Positions 21,588 to 33,252 are shown, counted from the first letter of the stretch. The stretch is 64,000 nucleotides of DNA from Haematobia irritans (GCF_050003625.1 NC_134397.1:222456537-222520536); one strand, 5' to 3'. Numbers and translations: made by a program. The notes: generated by a model from the letters alone, not told the origin.

Positions 21588-24024
21588 AACAAGTATGTAC
21601 AGTAGTAGTAAGTTCGGCCAAACCGAATCTTAAATACCCACCACCATGAATCAAATATAATGGTTTCCTTTGGAGGTCTATATGGAGGCCTTACCAAATG
21701 GACCGATAAAACTAAATCATATACACTTTGTTATGGGTCTAAAATGCCAGTATATTTTCAATTTCTGACAAATCGGATAAAAACTACCATTTCTACAAAC
21801 ACAAGGAGTTAAATCAGGTGTTCGGTGTAATGGGGCCAAAACATGGAAGGATACACACAGTATTCAGCAATTTTGATGGTAGTTCTAGAATCTAGACCCC
21901 AAATCGGAGGGCCGGTTTATAAGGGGGCTATATTAACACATGGACCGATACTCAATATATTCGGCACATCCCTTTATGGTCCTAGAATATCTCTAGATTC
22001 CAATTTCAGGCAAATTTGGTAAAAACTACGGATTCTAAAAGCCCAAGAAGTAAAATGGGGAGATCGGTCTATATGGGGGCTATATCAAAACATGGACCGG
22101 TACTCACCATTTTCGGCACATCTCTTTATTTTCCTACAATACCTCTAGATTTCCGATTTGAGGCAAATTGGGCAAAAACTACGGATTCTAGAAGACCAAG
22201 AAGTAAAATCGGGGGATCGGTCTATATGGGGACTATATCAAAACATGGACCGGTACTCACCATATTCGACACACGTCTTTATGGTCCTAGAATACCTCTA
22301 GATTTCAAATTTCAGGCAAATTGGATAAAAATTACGGATTCTAGAATACCAAGAAGTAAAATCGGGAGATCGGTCTATATGGTGGCTATATCAAAACATG
22401 GACCGGTACTCACCCTTTTCGGCACATCTCTTTATTTTCCTACAATACCTCTAGATTTCCGATTTGAGGCAAATTGGGCAAAAACTACGGATTCTAGAAG
22501 ACCAAGAAGTAAAATCGGGGGATCGGTCTATATGGGGACTATATCAAAACATGGACCGATACTCACCATTTTCGGCACATCTCTTTATTTTCCTACAATA
22601 CCTCAACATTTCCAATTTCAGGCAAATTGGGTAAAAATTACGGATTCTAGAAGACCAAGAAGTAAAATCGGGAGACCGGTCTATATGCTGGCTATATCAA
22701 AACTTGGACCGATACTCACCATTTTCGGCACATCTCTTTATTTTCCTACAATACCTCAACATTTCCAATTTCAGGCAAATTGGGTAAAAACTACGGATTC
22801 TAGAAGCCCACGAAGTAAAATCGGGGGATCGGTCTATATGGGGGCTATATCAAAACATGGACCGATACTCACCATTTTCGGCACACCTCTTTATGGTGCT
22901 AAAATACCTCTAGATTTCTGATTTGAGGCAAATTGGATAAAAATTACGGATTCTAGAATACCAAGAAGTAAAATCGGGAGATCGGTCTATATGGTGGCTA
23001 TATCAAAACATGGACCGGTACTCACCATTTTCGGCACAAGTCTTTAGGGTCCTAGAGTACCTCTAGATTTCAAATTTCAGGCAAATTGGGTAAAAACTAC
23101 GGATTCTAGAAGCTCAAGAAGTAAAATTGGGGGATCGTTCTATATGGAGGCAATATCAAAACATGGACAGATGCTCACCATTTTCGGCACACCTATTTAT
23201 GGTCCAAGAATACCTCTAGATTTCCAATTTCAGGCAAATGGGGTAAAAACTACGGATTCTAGAAGCCCAAGAAATAAAATCGGGAGATCGGTCTATATGG
23301 GGTCTATATCAAAACATGGTCCGATAATCACCATTTTCGGCACACCTCTTTATTTTCCTATAATACCTCTAGATTTCCAATTTCAGGCAAATTAGATAAA
23401 AGCTACGGATTCTAGAATCTCAAGAAGTAAAATCGGGAGATCGGTTTATATGGGGGCTATATCAAAACATGGTCCGATACGGACCATTTTCGACACACCA
23501 ATTTGTGGTCTTAAAATACCTCTAGATTCAGGCAAATCGGAAAGAAAATATACTTTATAGACGCCCAAGAAGCATAATCGGGAAATCGGTCCATATGGGC
23601 GCTATACCAAAACATGGACCGATAGGCACCATTTTCGGTACACTTTTTTTTTTTAGATTTCCAATTTCAGGCAAATTGGATAAAAACTACGCTTTTTATA
23701 AGCCCAAGACCCCAAATCGGGAGGTCGGTTTATATGAGGACTATATCAAAACTTGGACCGATATAGCCCATCTTCCAACTTGACCTGCCTGCAAACAAAA
23801 GACAAATCTGAGTCAAATTTCAGGACGATAGCGCCATTATTGAAGGCTGTAGCGTGATTACAACAGACAGACAGACGGAGGGACATGCTTATATCGTCTT
23901 AGAATTTCTCCCTGATCAAGAATATATATATACTTTATATAGTCGGAAATCGATATTTCGATGTGTTCAAAACGGAATGATAAACTTATTATACCCCCAT
24001 CACCATTCTATGGTGGTGTGTATA
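21588..24024 (+). mobile_element. Family-A DINE/Helentron-like element, copy 2 (long)
   Basis: Head AACAAGTATGTAC, a decayed palindrome (TTCGGCCAAACCGAA), TACCCACCACCAT, then about eleven monomers, a short CAGACAGACAGACGG microsatellite, CCTGATCAAGAATATATA and the tail ATGGTGGTGTGTA. One base of the 3' motif differs from perfect complementarity. It carries no enzyme. It is longer than copy 1 through extra monomers. Confidence 0.85.
22000..23790 (+). repeat. 153-bp tandem array (51-codon unit) of family A
   Basis: The landmark TTCGGCACA (or a close variant) falls at 22112, 22265, 22418, 22571, 22724 and 22877, exactly 153 bp apart. One frame stays open across five units (22016-22921), giving a 51-residue repeat with SVYMGAISKHGP and TIFGT. 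Base substitutions between units are spread over all positions. I infer that the frame is a consequence of the period and not a protein gene, but see the findings. Confidence 0.85.
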
Positions 24025-25487
24025 ATTATATACATTTATATTCAATTATTTCTGTATAGATATATAAGAAAAATCTCTTGTTTTTGCATAAATGTCAAAA
24101 TGGGATATCAACTTTATCTAAGTTTTTTTCCAGGGTATAAAATATTAGTTTTTACGTGCATTTCATTGCTAATGCTTTTTTCCTTCATTTCTTTAACTGT
24201 GTATGTCTAACTTCTTTTACACATATTTCTTCTAAGAACCTTAGGTTACCAATATTTTATCGCATGGTCTTGTGGCTCCTTTCATTTCATTTCGTTTCGT
24301 TTCTTTCTATTTCTTCTACTCGTTGGGCAAGTTGAGCTCGTTTTGCATTTCTTTTCCATTTCACATAAGTTATGCCATTAGGAAGTTGTTCATATACGTA
24401 AAGTACTGTGACTTTGTTCTATTTGGCATAAAATTTTCTTTGCAAGCTTTTATAACTGTTTGCATATTGCATAAATGCCAAGCAGTTGCATAGGTATCTG
24501 TCATTGAAGAAGAGGAATTTTATTTGGGAAATGTTTTTTTTATTTTACATATATGTTTACATAAAATATGGAAAGACTACTGAACGTCTAAAATACTCAG
24601 ATAGGTTCGAGGAAGAAGTGATTTTATGCCAATCAAATATCAACAATATTTAATCGATTTTGGATTCAAATCGACATACCCTAATGTTTTCCATAAACTC
24701 TCAGATACATGTGATACAATGCTTGTAGCATGATTGTGGGACCCTCTTATAAAACAAAACTATAGTAGTTATATTCATTGTTTTGCAAAAAAATTTCCTT
24801 GCTCTCGCTCTCTCTCATTCACTCTCTTTAACTGTATAAGAACTTTTTCCTTTGGCACTGAATTGTTATTCTTGTAAAATGTATGCAACGAGTGTATGGT
24901 AATGTAAATAGAAACGCATGTGTGAGTGTGTGTGATTGTAAATTCAAGAAACTTTTCAAATTGTCATTGCTTATTGGAAATAAATTTGCTGAATGTTACT
25001 TGCAAGAAAGATTGATGAACATCCTCGAATGGTTGGAAGGATATATATGACTCAGGCATGAGTATTGTTAATTTAAATTTGCTTGTTAATGTTATCAGCG
25101 TGGTGCTTGAATTTGTGAATACAAAAAAATCTGATTTTTCAATTTAAATATAGCATGTATAAATAATGTAATAATGTAATGTCAGAGCATATATATGTTA
25201 AATAGATGAAAGATTATGTCAAGAGTTTAAATTAAAAGTTTTATTGGTTGTCCTACCATTTTCAATTTTTGCACGAGGTAGAACATTGTTCCTGTAACAG
25301 TTTACTTTTTTTCTGCGTACATTAAGAGCTGATGGTTTCAAATTTCCTTTCGGAAAGTACTTGACCTTAATATGTTACATTAGAGTTACATTATAAAACT
25401 ACATTATCAAATTTAGTCTAATAAAACCCCATATTTTATCCAAAACCGGAGGATGTTGACGGGGCATAACTAACTAACGATATCCTT
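24025..25487. other. No gene recognised; simple-sequence patches
   Basis: Contains CTCTCGCTCTCTCTC near 24802 and TGTGAGTGTGTGTG near 24922. Otherwise AT-rich, unique-looking DNA with no supported gene. Confidence 0.5.
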
Positions 25488-25832
25488 GGGAGCCATCGTG
25501 GTCCAATGGTTAGCATGTCTGCCATGCATACACAGGGTCGTGGGTTCAAACCCAGTTTCGACCAAACACCAAAAAGGTTTTCAGCGGTGGATTATCCCAC
25601 CTAAGTAATGCTGGTGGCATTTCTGAGTATTTCAAAGCTTCTCTAAGTGGTTTTACTGCAATGTGGAACGCCGTTCAGCCTCGGCTATAAAAAGGAGGTG
25701 TCTTGTCATTGAGCTTAAAATAGAATCGGGCAGCAATCAGTGATAAGAGAGAAGTTCACCACTGTGGTATCACAATGGACTGAATAGTCGAAGTAAGACT
25801 GAAATATTGGGCAGCCACTATAGCTAACTATA
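25488..25832 (+). mobile_element. tRNA-derived SINE, copy 3
   Basis: Full-length head to tail: GGTCCAATGGTTAGCATG (A-box side), GGGTTCAAACCC (B box), the shared body phrases, and a final GGGCAGCCACTATAGCTAAC. B-box substitutions suggest an older copy than copy 1. Confidence 0.9.
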
Positions 25833-25844
25833 TCTTTCTATCGG

Positions 25845-26107
25845 TCCGAGTTTTGACATAGCCCCCATATATATAAGCTCCTCGAATTCGCCATTTTGTG
25901 CTTCCATACTTCACAATTTTTTATTCAATGTGCCTGAAATCTAGAGGTATTTAATGTTCACAAATAGGTGTGTCGAGTGTGTATTAGACCATGTTATAGT
26001 ATCGCTTCAATATAGACTCATCTCCCGATTTGATGTTTTGGACTTCTAGATTTTGCAATTTTTATCCGATTTGCCTGAAATGAAAAATCTAGTGCTGTTT
26101 TATGTCC
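25845..26107 (-). mobile_element. Decayed family-A monomer fragment
   Basis: On the minus strand the phrases ATCGGGAGATGAGTC, TATTGAAGCGATACTA and GATTTTTCATTTCAGGCAAA correspond to family-A monomers. It lacks head, microsatellite and tail. It abuts the head of the family-D element. Confidence 0.55.
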
Positions 26108-27705
26108 AACAAGTAAGGAAAGTCTAAAGTCGGGCGGGGCCGACTATATTATAGGGTAAGTGCAGCAAATGTGGTATAGGCTGGTAATGTGGTATAGTAG
26201 CTTTTTTCTCTATCTAACAACATACGAAGAACTAAACCAAGCTGAATAGATTGTGGCTGTCAGAAAATGAAGCTATAAAAGATCAATTTGATTTTTGCAA
26301 CTCTTTCTTTGTGCCAGTTGAAAGAATTCACATTTACCCGTGCTCGAATGTTTTTTTTGGTGGTTCTTAATCATTTCGTTTTGTGTGAAGATATATTTTA
26401 AATTTATTAATTTTCGGATGTAAATAACTGACGAGTACTAAATAAGCATAAAATGTTTGCAATTGCGATACACATATTGCATTTATTTTTTTTTACAAAA
26501 AGATCTACATTATGGTGTACCACATTACCTGCACATTTTATGAATCCGTGCTTAATGTGTTTTTTAATAAATTCGCAAATATATCCGAAATTATGGGTTT
26601 CTAATTTTTCGTTCATAGTTGCGTGGATGGCTAACACTAGTAAAATGAATGTGGTAAAATCTTAGCCTCGTCGAAGAAAAACAAAAAATTTGGCTTTCGA
26701 AAAACAAATGGGTATACCACATTTGCTGCACTTACCCTACCCTTCACCCCTATGCAGGACAAAATTTGTGTTACCATCTCAACTACTTCACATTTGCTGG
26801 AAGCTATATAAAGGAGACAATTTTTTTACTTCTACAAAATCTCTAGAATTGAAATTTAAATCGGCTAACGCTATCCAGTTAATTGTAGGAAACTTCCATT
26901 GAAAATAGGTCTAAAATGTGTAACAGTCTACCATATTTCCCCAACTCTGGTGTACGTATATATGGGAGCTATATATAATCTGAACCGATTTTGACTAAAT
27001 TTGACATGTATAGTTAGAATAATAATTCTGCAATCTCTGCAAAATTTCACGAAAATGGGAGTATAACTTTGGCCCCCCTGGTCATATGAGATATATATGG
27101 GAGCCAAATCCAAATCTGAACCGATTTCAACCAAATTTGGCACAATTACCGATACTACTAAACGTACGCCTTGTGCGAAATTTGAAGCAAATCACGGCAA
27201 AACCCTGGATTTTAAGGCCATATAAGTTCAAATCGGACGAGAGATATATATATAGGAGCTATATCTAAATCTGAATCGATTTTGACCATATTTGGCACAT
27301 ACAATAGTATCGTTAAAAATTTGCAAAATTTGAAGTAAGTCAGGGCAAAACTCTGGCTTTTAAGACCATATAAGTCCAAATCGGGTGAAAGATATATATG
27401 TGAGCTATATCTAAATCTGAACCGATTTAACAAAATTTGACACACTTAACGATACTATTAAACGTACCCCTTGTGCAAAATTTGAAGCAAATCACGGCGA
27501 AACTCTGGCTTTTGTGGCCATATACATATACAGACAGACGGACGGACAGACAGACAGACGGACATCGCTAAATCGACTCAGAATTTTATTCTAAGTCGAT
27601 CGGTATACTAAAAGATGGGTCTATGACCACTATTTCTTGGCGTTACATAAAAATGCACAAACTTATTATACCCTGTACCACAGTAGTGGTGAAGGGTATA
27701 AAAAT
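26108..27705 (+). mobile_element. Family-D DINE/Helentron-like element, copy 1 (with a MITE)
   Basis: Head AACAAGTAAGGAAAGTCTAA and a GC-rich palindrome GTCGGGCGGGGCCGAC, identical in plan to family B. It is followed by TACCCTTCACC, interrupted at its TA by the MITE at 26154. Several B-like monomers follow (CTGAACCGATTT, GGAGCTATATCTAAATCTGA), then (GACG/GACA)n near 27530-27560, and the D tail CGATCGGTATACTAAA and GTGGTGAAGGGTATAAAA. It shares its 5' half with family B but has a different 3' end. Confidence 0.82.
26154..26737. mobile_element. 584-bp TA-flanked MITE with long perfect TIRs
   Basis: The ends start GGGTAAGTGCAGCAAATGTG and are inverted, perfect for about 25 bases, with TA at 26152-26153 and 26738-26739. 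An internal TGTGGTATA near the left end echoes the TIR. Two overlapping ORFs of 70-76 codons lie inside on opposite strands. Neither shows a transposase motif I recognise. It is probably a Tc1/mariner or pogo-type non-autonomous element and looks young. Confidence 0.8.
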
Positions 27706-27757
27706 AGGTATGTTGGCATGGTGTGAATTGGTGCATGTATCGGTATAGTCTCCATAC

Positions 27758-28299
27758 GTTTTTATACCCTCCACCATAGGATGGGGGTATATTAACTTTG
27801 TCATTCAATATTGCTCTAAGACCCCATAAAGTATATATATTCTGGGTCGTGGTGAAATTCTGAGTCGATCTGAGCATGTCCGTCCGTCCGTCTGTTGAAA
27901 TCACGCTAACTTCCGAACGAAACAAGCTATCGACTTGAAACTTGGCACAAGTAGTTGTTATTGATGTAGGTCGGATCTTATTGCAAATGGGCCATATCGG
28001 TCTACATTTACGTATAGCCCCCATATAAACGGAACCCCAAATTTGGCTTGCGATTATTTTAAGAGAAGCAAATTTCATCCGATCCGGTTGAAATTTGGTA
28101 CATGGTGTTAGTATATGATCTCTAACAACCACGCAAAAATTGGTTCACATCGGTGCATAATTATATATAGCCCCACATAAACCGATTACCAGATTTGTCT
28201 TCCGGAGCCTCTTGAAAGACCAAAAATCATCTGATTCAATCCATGGTGGAGGGTACATAAGATTCGGTCTGGCCGAACTTACGGCCGTATATACTTGTT
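27758..28299 (-). mobile_element. Family-C DINE/Helentron-like element, short copy
   Basis: Read on the minus strand: ACAAGTATATACGGCCGTAA, TTCGGCCAGACCGAA, TACCCTCCACCAT, about two monomers (CATGGTGTTAGTATATGATC is on the plus strand), an ACGGACGGACGGACATGC microsatellite, TTTCACCACGACCC, and ATGGTGGAGGGTATAAAA. The 5' and 3' 13-base motifs are exact reverse complements. Compact and structurally complete. Confidence 0.85.
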
Positions 28300-28640
28300 G
28301 GTATTGATTTCAACCAAAGAACCTGTTTGGGTATAGTTATTTCATTTTTAAGTCGAATCGCTAATTATAAGGATAAAACGACTTCAGTGATAAGTTTATA
28401 GATTTTTGTACAAAGGAAATAAGCTTTATATCACAGAAATCCGTCTTCTATGCTAAGCTAAATTCGCATTCGTATTTTTCTTTGGCCTCAACAAAATATT
28501 ATTTTCAGTTTAACGGTGTGTTCTCCTGAGTTGATTTCTTGGGCTTGTAGATATTGTAATTTTTGTTCGATTTGGCAGAAATTAGAAGCCTAGAGGAGTT
28601 CTTATCAAATGTTCGAGTTTACTTCTCTTACTCATTCGAC
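28300..28640. mobile_element. Fragments of MITE E and of a family-A monomer
   Basis: 28300-28515 carries GGTATTGATTTCAACCAAAG and ends ATATTATTTTCAGTTTAACG, a decayed E copy lacking its left end. From about 28530 GATTTCTTGGGCTTGTAG and AGAAGCCTAGAGGAG resemble an inverted family-A monomer. Both are short and boundaries are uncertain. Confidence 0.45.
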
Positions 28641-28725
28641 TAATGGTGATATTAATCTATAGATTTAGAGAATCTGTATCCGATATAGTTTTCATTGGAA
28701 GAAACGTTTATTTTCGGGAACCATA

Positions 28726-29265
28726 CACACAAAAAAATTATTTTTCTGATTCAATCACGAAATTAATTTATCCAATTAATTTTTTAATTGAAATGTTTCA
28801 ATCACGAAAATGATAGTATCAAATACAATGTTAATTGGGCATAAAAACATACTTGATAAAAAACTTAATTGATTTCGTGAGCAAATTTCAATTAAATTTT
28901 TAATTGATTCAATAAAAAATTTAATTGTTAGTGATTGCAAAACTCAATAATTTTTTTAGTTAAAAACGTAACTACTTTCAATAACTTTCTTAACTGACTT
29001 TGTGTTTTTTAGTTTGATTACAAGATTGATTGTTTGAAATTATTTTTAATTAAAAATTAAAAAAAAAGAAATCCATCACCGTTTTTAACTGACTTAGTCT
29101 TCCGAGTTTGATTCAGAAGTTAAGTGTATCAACTAATATTTTAATTACAAATTTAAAAATTTCAATCATTGACTTCATTAACTAAATGTTTCTATATTTA
29201 TTAAAAAGTTAATTTCAACTTCAATTTTTTTAAGTGGAAATATTTTAGTGATATTTTTTTCTGTG
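28726..29265. mobile_element. 540-bp TA-flanked AT-rich MITE
   Basis: Ends CACACAAAAAAATTATTTT and ATATTTTTTTCTGTG, inverted and flanked by TA (28724-28725 and 29266-29267). The interior is dominated by TCAATTAAAAATTTAATTGA-like phrases as in the 264-bp MITE at 3881. No ORF. Confidence 0.75.
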
Positions 29266-29267
29266 TA

Positions 29268-29807
29268 CCTTTTAGGCCGTGGTGGTATTTAAAAATCAGC
29301 CTTATATACCCAGAGAAGGAATATGATCTCCTCATACAGCATAATGTTACTTTTTCACATATGAAACAAAAAACAATTTTTTCGCAAAAATATTGTTATC
29401 TCGCCCAACATAACATGTTTGCCGAAATCAGATATATAACTTCTGAGAAAATAATATGGTTGCCAATTGACAATATTTTTTCAGCGTACAAAACAATTCA
29501 CATCTACTATTTTAATTTAGTAATATCATAATAAATTTAGAATATTATAAAAACATAAAAAGGATAAACGAGTCAAATGCTAATATTCTAAATGTAATGT
29601 TTTAATTGAGCTTTGAAGTATGTGGAAAACCTTATTCTGGCAACAAGGCTTAGATAGAAAATGCCGTTTTATCCATATTTCAATAGAAATATGTCGAAAA
29701 TAAAAAAACCAAAAATAGCTAAACGGTCATGAAAAAAAAAAGCCAGAAAAAAACTGAAAGCTAAATTCATTTTGTTCCCGCTAAACGACACCAAAAAAAG
29801 CCAAATC
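29268..29807. other. No gene recognised
   Basis: AT-rich stretch between two MITEs. Two phrases, TATGTTGGG-like near 29402 and ATATGGTTGCCAATTGACAA near 29454, hint at further decayed MITEs. Nothing is bounded or coding. Confidence 0.4.
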
Positions 29808-29809
29808 TA

Positions 29810-30781
29810 CACGGATGAAAAAGACTGTTTTTCATATGTTTGGCTATAAACATTATATGTTTGGAACACAAATTTTTAAACACAATATTTTTGAGTGCAA
29901 GCATATAATGTTCATAAACTAGCATAACATGTTTGGGACATATATGTTAATATGTTAGAACATATTATGTTTGGGACATAAAATGTTTGTAAATATAATA
30001 TGCTCGTATGCAAACATATATTAATTTAGAAATAGCCTATAAACATATATGTGTTTAGTAGCTTGGAGCGCTATTTAACAGGGAGCAATATTTAATTAAG
30101 TTGGTGGTTGTTGCTTGTTATTACAAAATTAACATTTATTTTTCCTTCGGCAATTGATCAGCTACTTCTTTGATCCTTACAAACTGTGTGGTCCGCTGTT
30201 CGAATCCCCGTCCGGCAAAAGGTAAAATTAAAATAAAAAAAATCATAAAATTGAATAATTTCTTCTACAATGTTTGTATTACAGAAAAAGGTGCTAAGAA
30301 CTAAAAAATCTCGTGGAAGTGAGAAAGATGTGAGGGAATATACAATTAGGCAGAAACAAAATTTTGAGCATTCAGGTTGAAAACCTATGTTGTTAGCACC
30401 TATATTACCTGTTTATTTTCATAATTCATTATGATTGTAAATATATAAATAAATAAATAAAATTTTGAGCACAATATTGTTTGGGAGAATTTTTTTTAAG
30501 CATATAATATTTTTGGGTGCAAAATGCTTCCAAACATATTATATGTTCACATAATAACATATTGTTTTTTGGAAGACAACATTATTGAATTTGGATGCAA
30601 AAATACAAAATGTTTGGAACTTATACTACCCAAACATATATTGTTTAGACCAATATGCTTTCAAACATATTATATATTGGAAGAGATCAAACATATGTTT
30701 GGGCAATAACCAAAAATGTATATGCTTGAAGCAAAATATGTTTGGGAGTATATGTTACAGTAGTGATTTTTTGTGAGGGTG
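29810..30781 (+). mobile_element. TIR element K, copy 1, with a tRNA-like module
   Basis: Ends CACGGATGAAAAAGACTG and AGTGATTTTTTGTGAGGGTG, flanked by TA (29808-29809 and 30782-30783). It is densely studded with ATATGTTTG and its complement CAAACATAT over both outer thirds. The centre (about 30146-30380) holds a tRNA-like head and a body shared with element H. It lacks a transposase. A near-identical inverted copy lies at 43462 and a shortened one at 52140. Confidence 0.8.
30146..30221 (+). repeat. tRNA-like module inside K copy 1
   Basis: The B-box TGTTCGAATCC is followed by CCGTCCGGC; an A-box-like region lies near GATCAGCTACTTC. Pairing of the acceptor ends is poor, so it is not a working tRNA. 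The same module lies inverted in K copy 2. Confidence 0.6.
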
Positions 30782-30814
30782 TAGCTGGAAAATAGCTAAA
30801 TTGGCAACGCTGAT

Positions 30815-31015
30815 CTTAACATGAGAGACATTTTTGTTTGACTAAGGTCAACGTGGCTTTAATAATTCTGGAAAATTCTTCAAAATTAATGAAATTGTCT
30901 TCAAATAAGTTGTCAACTAAAATTTAAAAGATAATTGTGTCTTAGATGCATCATTGCTTGAATTCTCTGCTTCTTTGGCTCGGAATCAATACCAAAATCA
31001 TTAATGTAAAGACAA
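30815..31015 (-). mobile_element. Decayed MITE-E fragment
   Basis: It contains TTTGGCTCGGAATCAATACC, the complement of the E/G core, and phrases such as AAGGTCAACGTGGCTTTAA that match the interior of E in reverse. One end is missing. Confidence 0.55.
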
Positions 31016-32238
31016 ACAAACATGATGACAAAACGAAGAAACTAAAATTTGATGGCCAGTATTAATTACTTAAAACTTGTATTTAAAAAGAATTGCGTCT
31101 TACCATTCGAAAAGTGTCATTAGGCAATTTGTTTTATCACTTTACGTACTTGCCATTACTTGCCGTTACTTTCATTTTCACATATTAGCTCTGAGCATTA
31201 AGATCAGGGTGTTGGCTAATACCTTGCGGAGTGCCCACAAACAATCCCCAAAGCAATATCCTTATACTTTGTACCTTTATATTCTATATATTAATATTAG
31301 TACTTAAGCCAATTAATAAACATGGACCTTTTGGACATGGACATGTGTAACAAATTTATTTTTTGCCATATTTTCAATTCATAAAATTTAATCATGCGTA
31401 GCCATTGCAAAAATCCTCAGACCCAATGAATAGGCAATATTGCCAAGTTAGTTAATAGGCTTTTATGTTGTCTCCCCCACTCCGATATTAAATTTCACTT
31501 GAAGGCATTTCTTTAATACCTAACGACAACAACAAGAACAATATTCAAGCATCAAGTAGGAATATCATCGTTCATGAGTGGGTGGGTGGGTGTGTTTTGG
31601 GTGAATGTGTTAAACAAAATGTCCAACTAAACTAAACAGCTGCCGTTTGCAATATGCTTCGTGAATGGCAGCGAACAAATTTCCTTTGTCTTAATTGATG
31701 TTTATTTTGGACCAACATCATAAACTCTGTAAAATTGTTTAATAAACATTTGGCTCTATTGTGTGTATGTCGAATCCTCCTAAATAAGGCTAAATTAAAG
31801 TTTTCGTCGACTAGCAATTGTGCAGTATTTCCTATACACATCTCCACATACACACACACACATACACCTACATCCATATTAGTCTATTTCAATTTGAATA
31901 TGGATGTTATGCAGATAGTTACAGCCTAAAGCAAACTGTATACCGTATGCAAACTCTCATATATGAGTATGCTAAGTAGAGCATGAGAGAGCTTTACAAA
32001 CATTCATATATAGAGACGAATGTAGATATTTGTGTACTGTGGTGGATCTGTAATTGAGGGGTTCTCATGTGAGGATCTAAAACGAAGGTTTGAGGAATTG
32101 TGTAAAAAAGTTAAGATTTTGTGATTTTTAATTTCTCTGTGGTCTATTGATGCCACCAGCCCATAAACCGTATCAAACTGCTGTTTCCGGCTATTTTCAT
32201 TCCAAAATGGACAAATCTGCTTAGTTAACCCTTAAATG
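31016..32238. other. No gene recognised
   Basis: Unique-looking sequence with a CACACACACACA run near 31850-31862 and GTGGGTGGGTGG near 31580. Short ORFs show no recognisable domain. Confidence 0.5.
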
Positions 32239-32433
32239 GGATCCACCGTGGTGCAATGGTTAGCATGCCCGTCTTGCATACACAAGGTCGTGGGTTCGAT
32301 TCCTGCTTCGACCGAACACCAAAAAGTTTTTCAGCGGTGGATTATCCCACCTCAGTAATGCTGGTGACATTTCGGAGTGTTTCAAAGCTTCTCTAAATGG
32401 TTTCACTGCAATGTGGAACGCCGTTCAGACTCG
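32239..32433 (+). mobile_element. tRNA-derived SINE, copy 4 (3' truncated)
   Basis: Head (GTGGTGCAATGGTTAGCATG, GGTTCGATTCC) and the first half of the body are well preserved. It stops after ATGTGGAACGCCGTTCAGAC, so the CCTAA tail is lost. Confidence 0.88.
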
Positions 32434-32855
32434 AATATCATATAAGCAGACGCAAAAAACCAAAAATTCTAGAATTTCTTCAAAATAAGAATTACCACAA
32501 ATGGAAAATCGCAAATGATATTAGTTTGTCTTAAATTCCGTTGGGGACGAAGTAAATACCACCATCTCGTAATATGGACCCACCACAGTAACATAGTAAC
32601 TTAGTAGCTGTAGAAAATTTTTCAGATAAACGGAGAGAAGATTTTTGTAGTTTATTTCTCTTAACTGGCAATTAAATCCTAACGGATCTACATGAAAATT
32701 ACCGTTAAAGTATAACATTCTTAGCAATGTCATTTGTTTCCTTCTTGGCGTGAAACTTTCCACAGTAATTATGCAGCAACCATCATCTGACTCAAAATTT
32801 CATTAAAAATTACAAAAGATTCATTTGATATGAAAAACAGTTTAGCTTGAAATGA
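32434..32855. other. No gene recognised
   Basis: Short unique spacer. An 80-codon minus-strand ORF lies here without recognisable motif or context. Confidence 0.45.
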
Positions 32856-33252
32856 AACAAATATATACTGCCGTAAGATCGGCCAGGACGAATCTTAGGT
32901 ACCCTCCACCATGAATTGCGTAGAAACTTCTACTACAGACTGTCATCCACAATCGCACTACTTGAGTTGCGGTAACACTTGCTGATGGCAAGGTATCTTA
33001 AAACTTCTTAACACCGTCTTCTTAATTGTGAGTTAGTCCATACGTGGTATATATTAGACAAAAAAGATATAACAGGTTGGCTGATAAGTCCCCGGTCTGA
33101 CCCATAGATGGCGTCGCTAGTATTAAATGCATATTCTTTTTATATAGTACCAACCTTCAAATGATTCGTGTCCAAATTTGACGTCTGTAAGTCAATTAGT
33201 TTGTGAGATAGAGCGTCTTTTGTGAAGCAACTTTTGTTATTGTGAAAAAAAA

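Noticed and set aside
22016..22921. 301-codon open frame with a 51-residue repeat
   Set aside because: It lies entirely in the family-A tandem array. The period is 153 bp, so any frame open in one unit stays open. I describe it as a repeat, and raise the shared phase only as a question.
26407..26665. Opposing 70-76 codon ORFs inside the TA-flanked MITE
   Set aside because: No transposase block or homology recognised. Overlapping opposite frames of this size are expected by chance.
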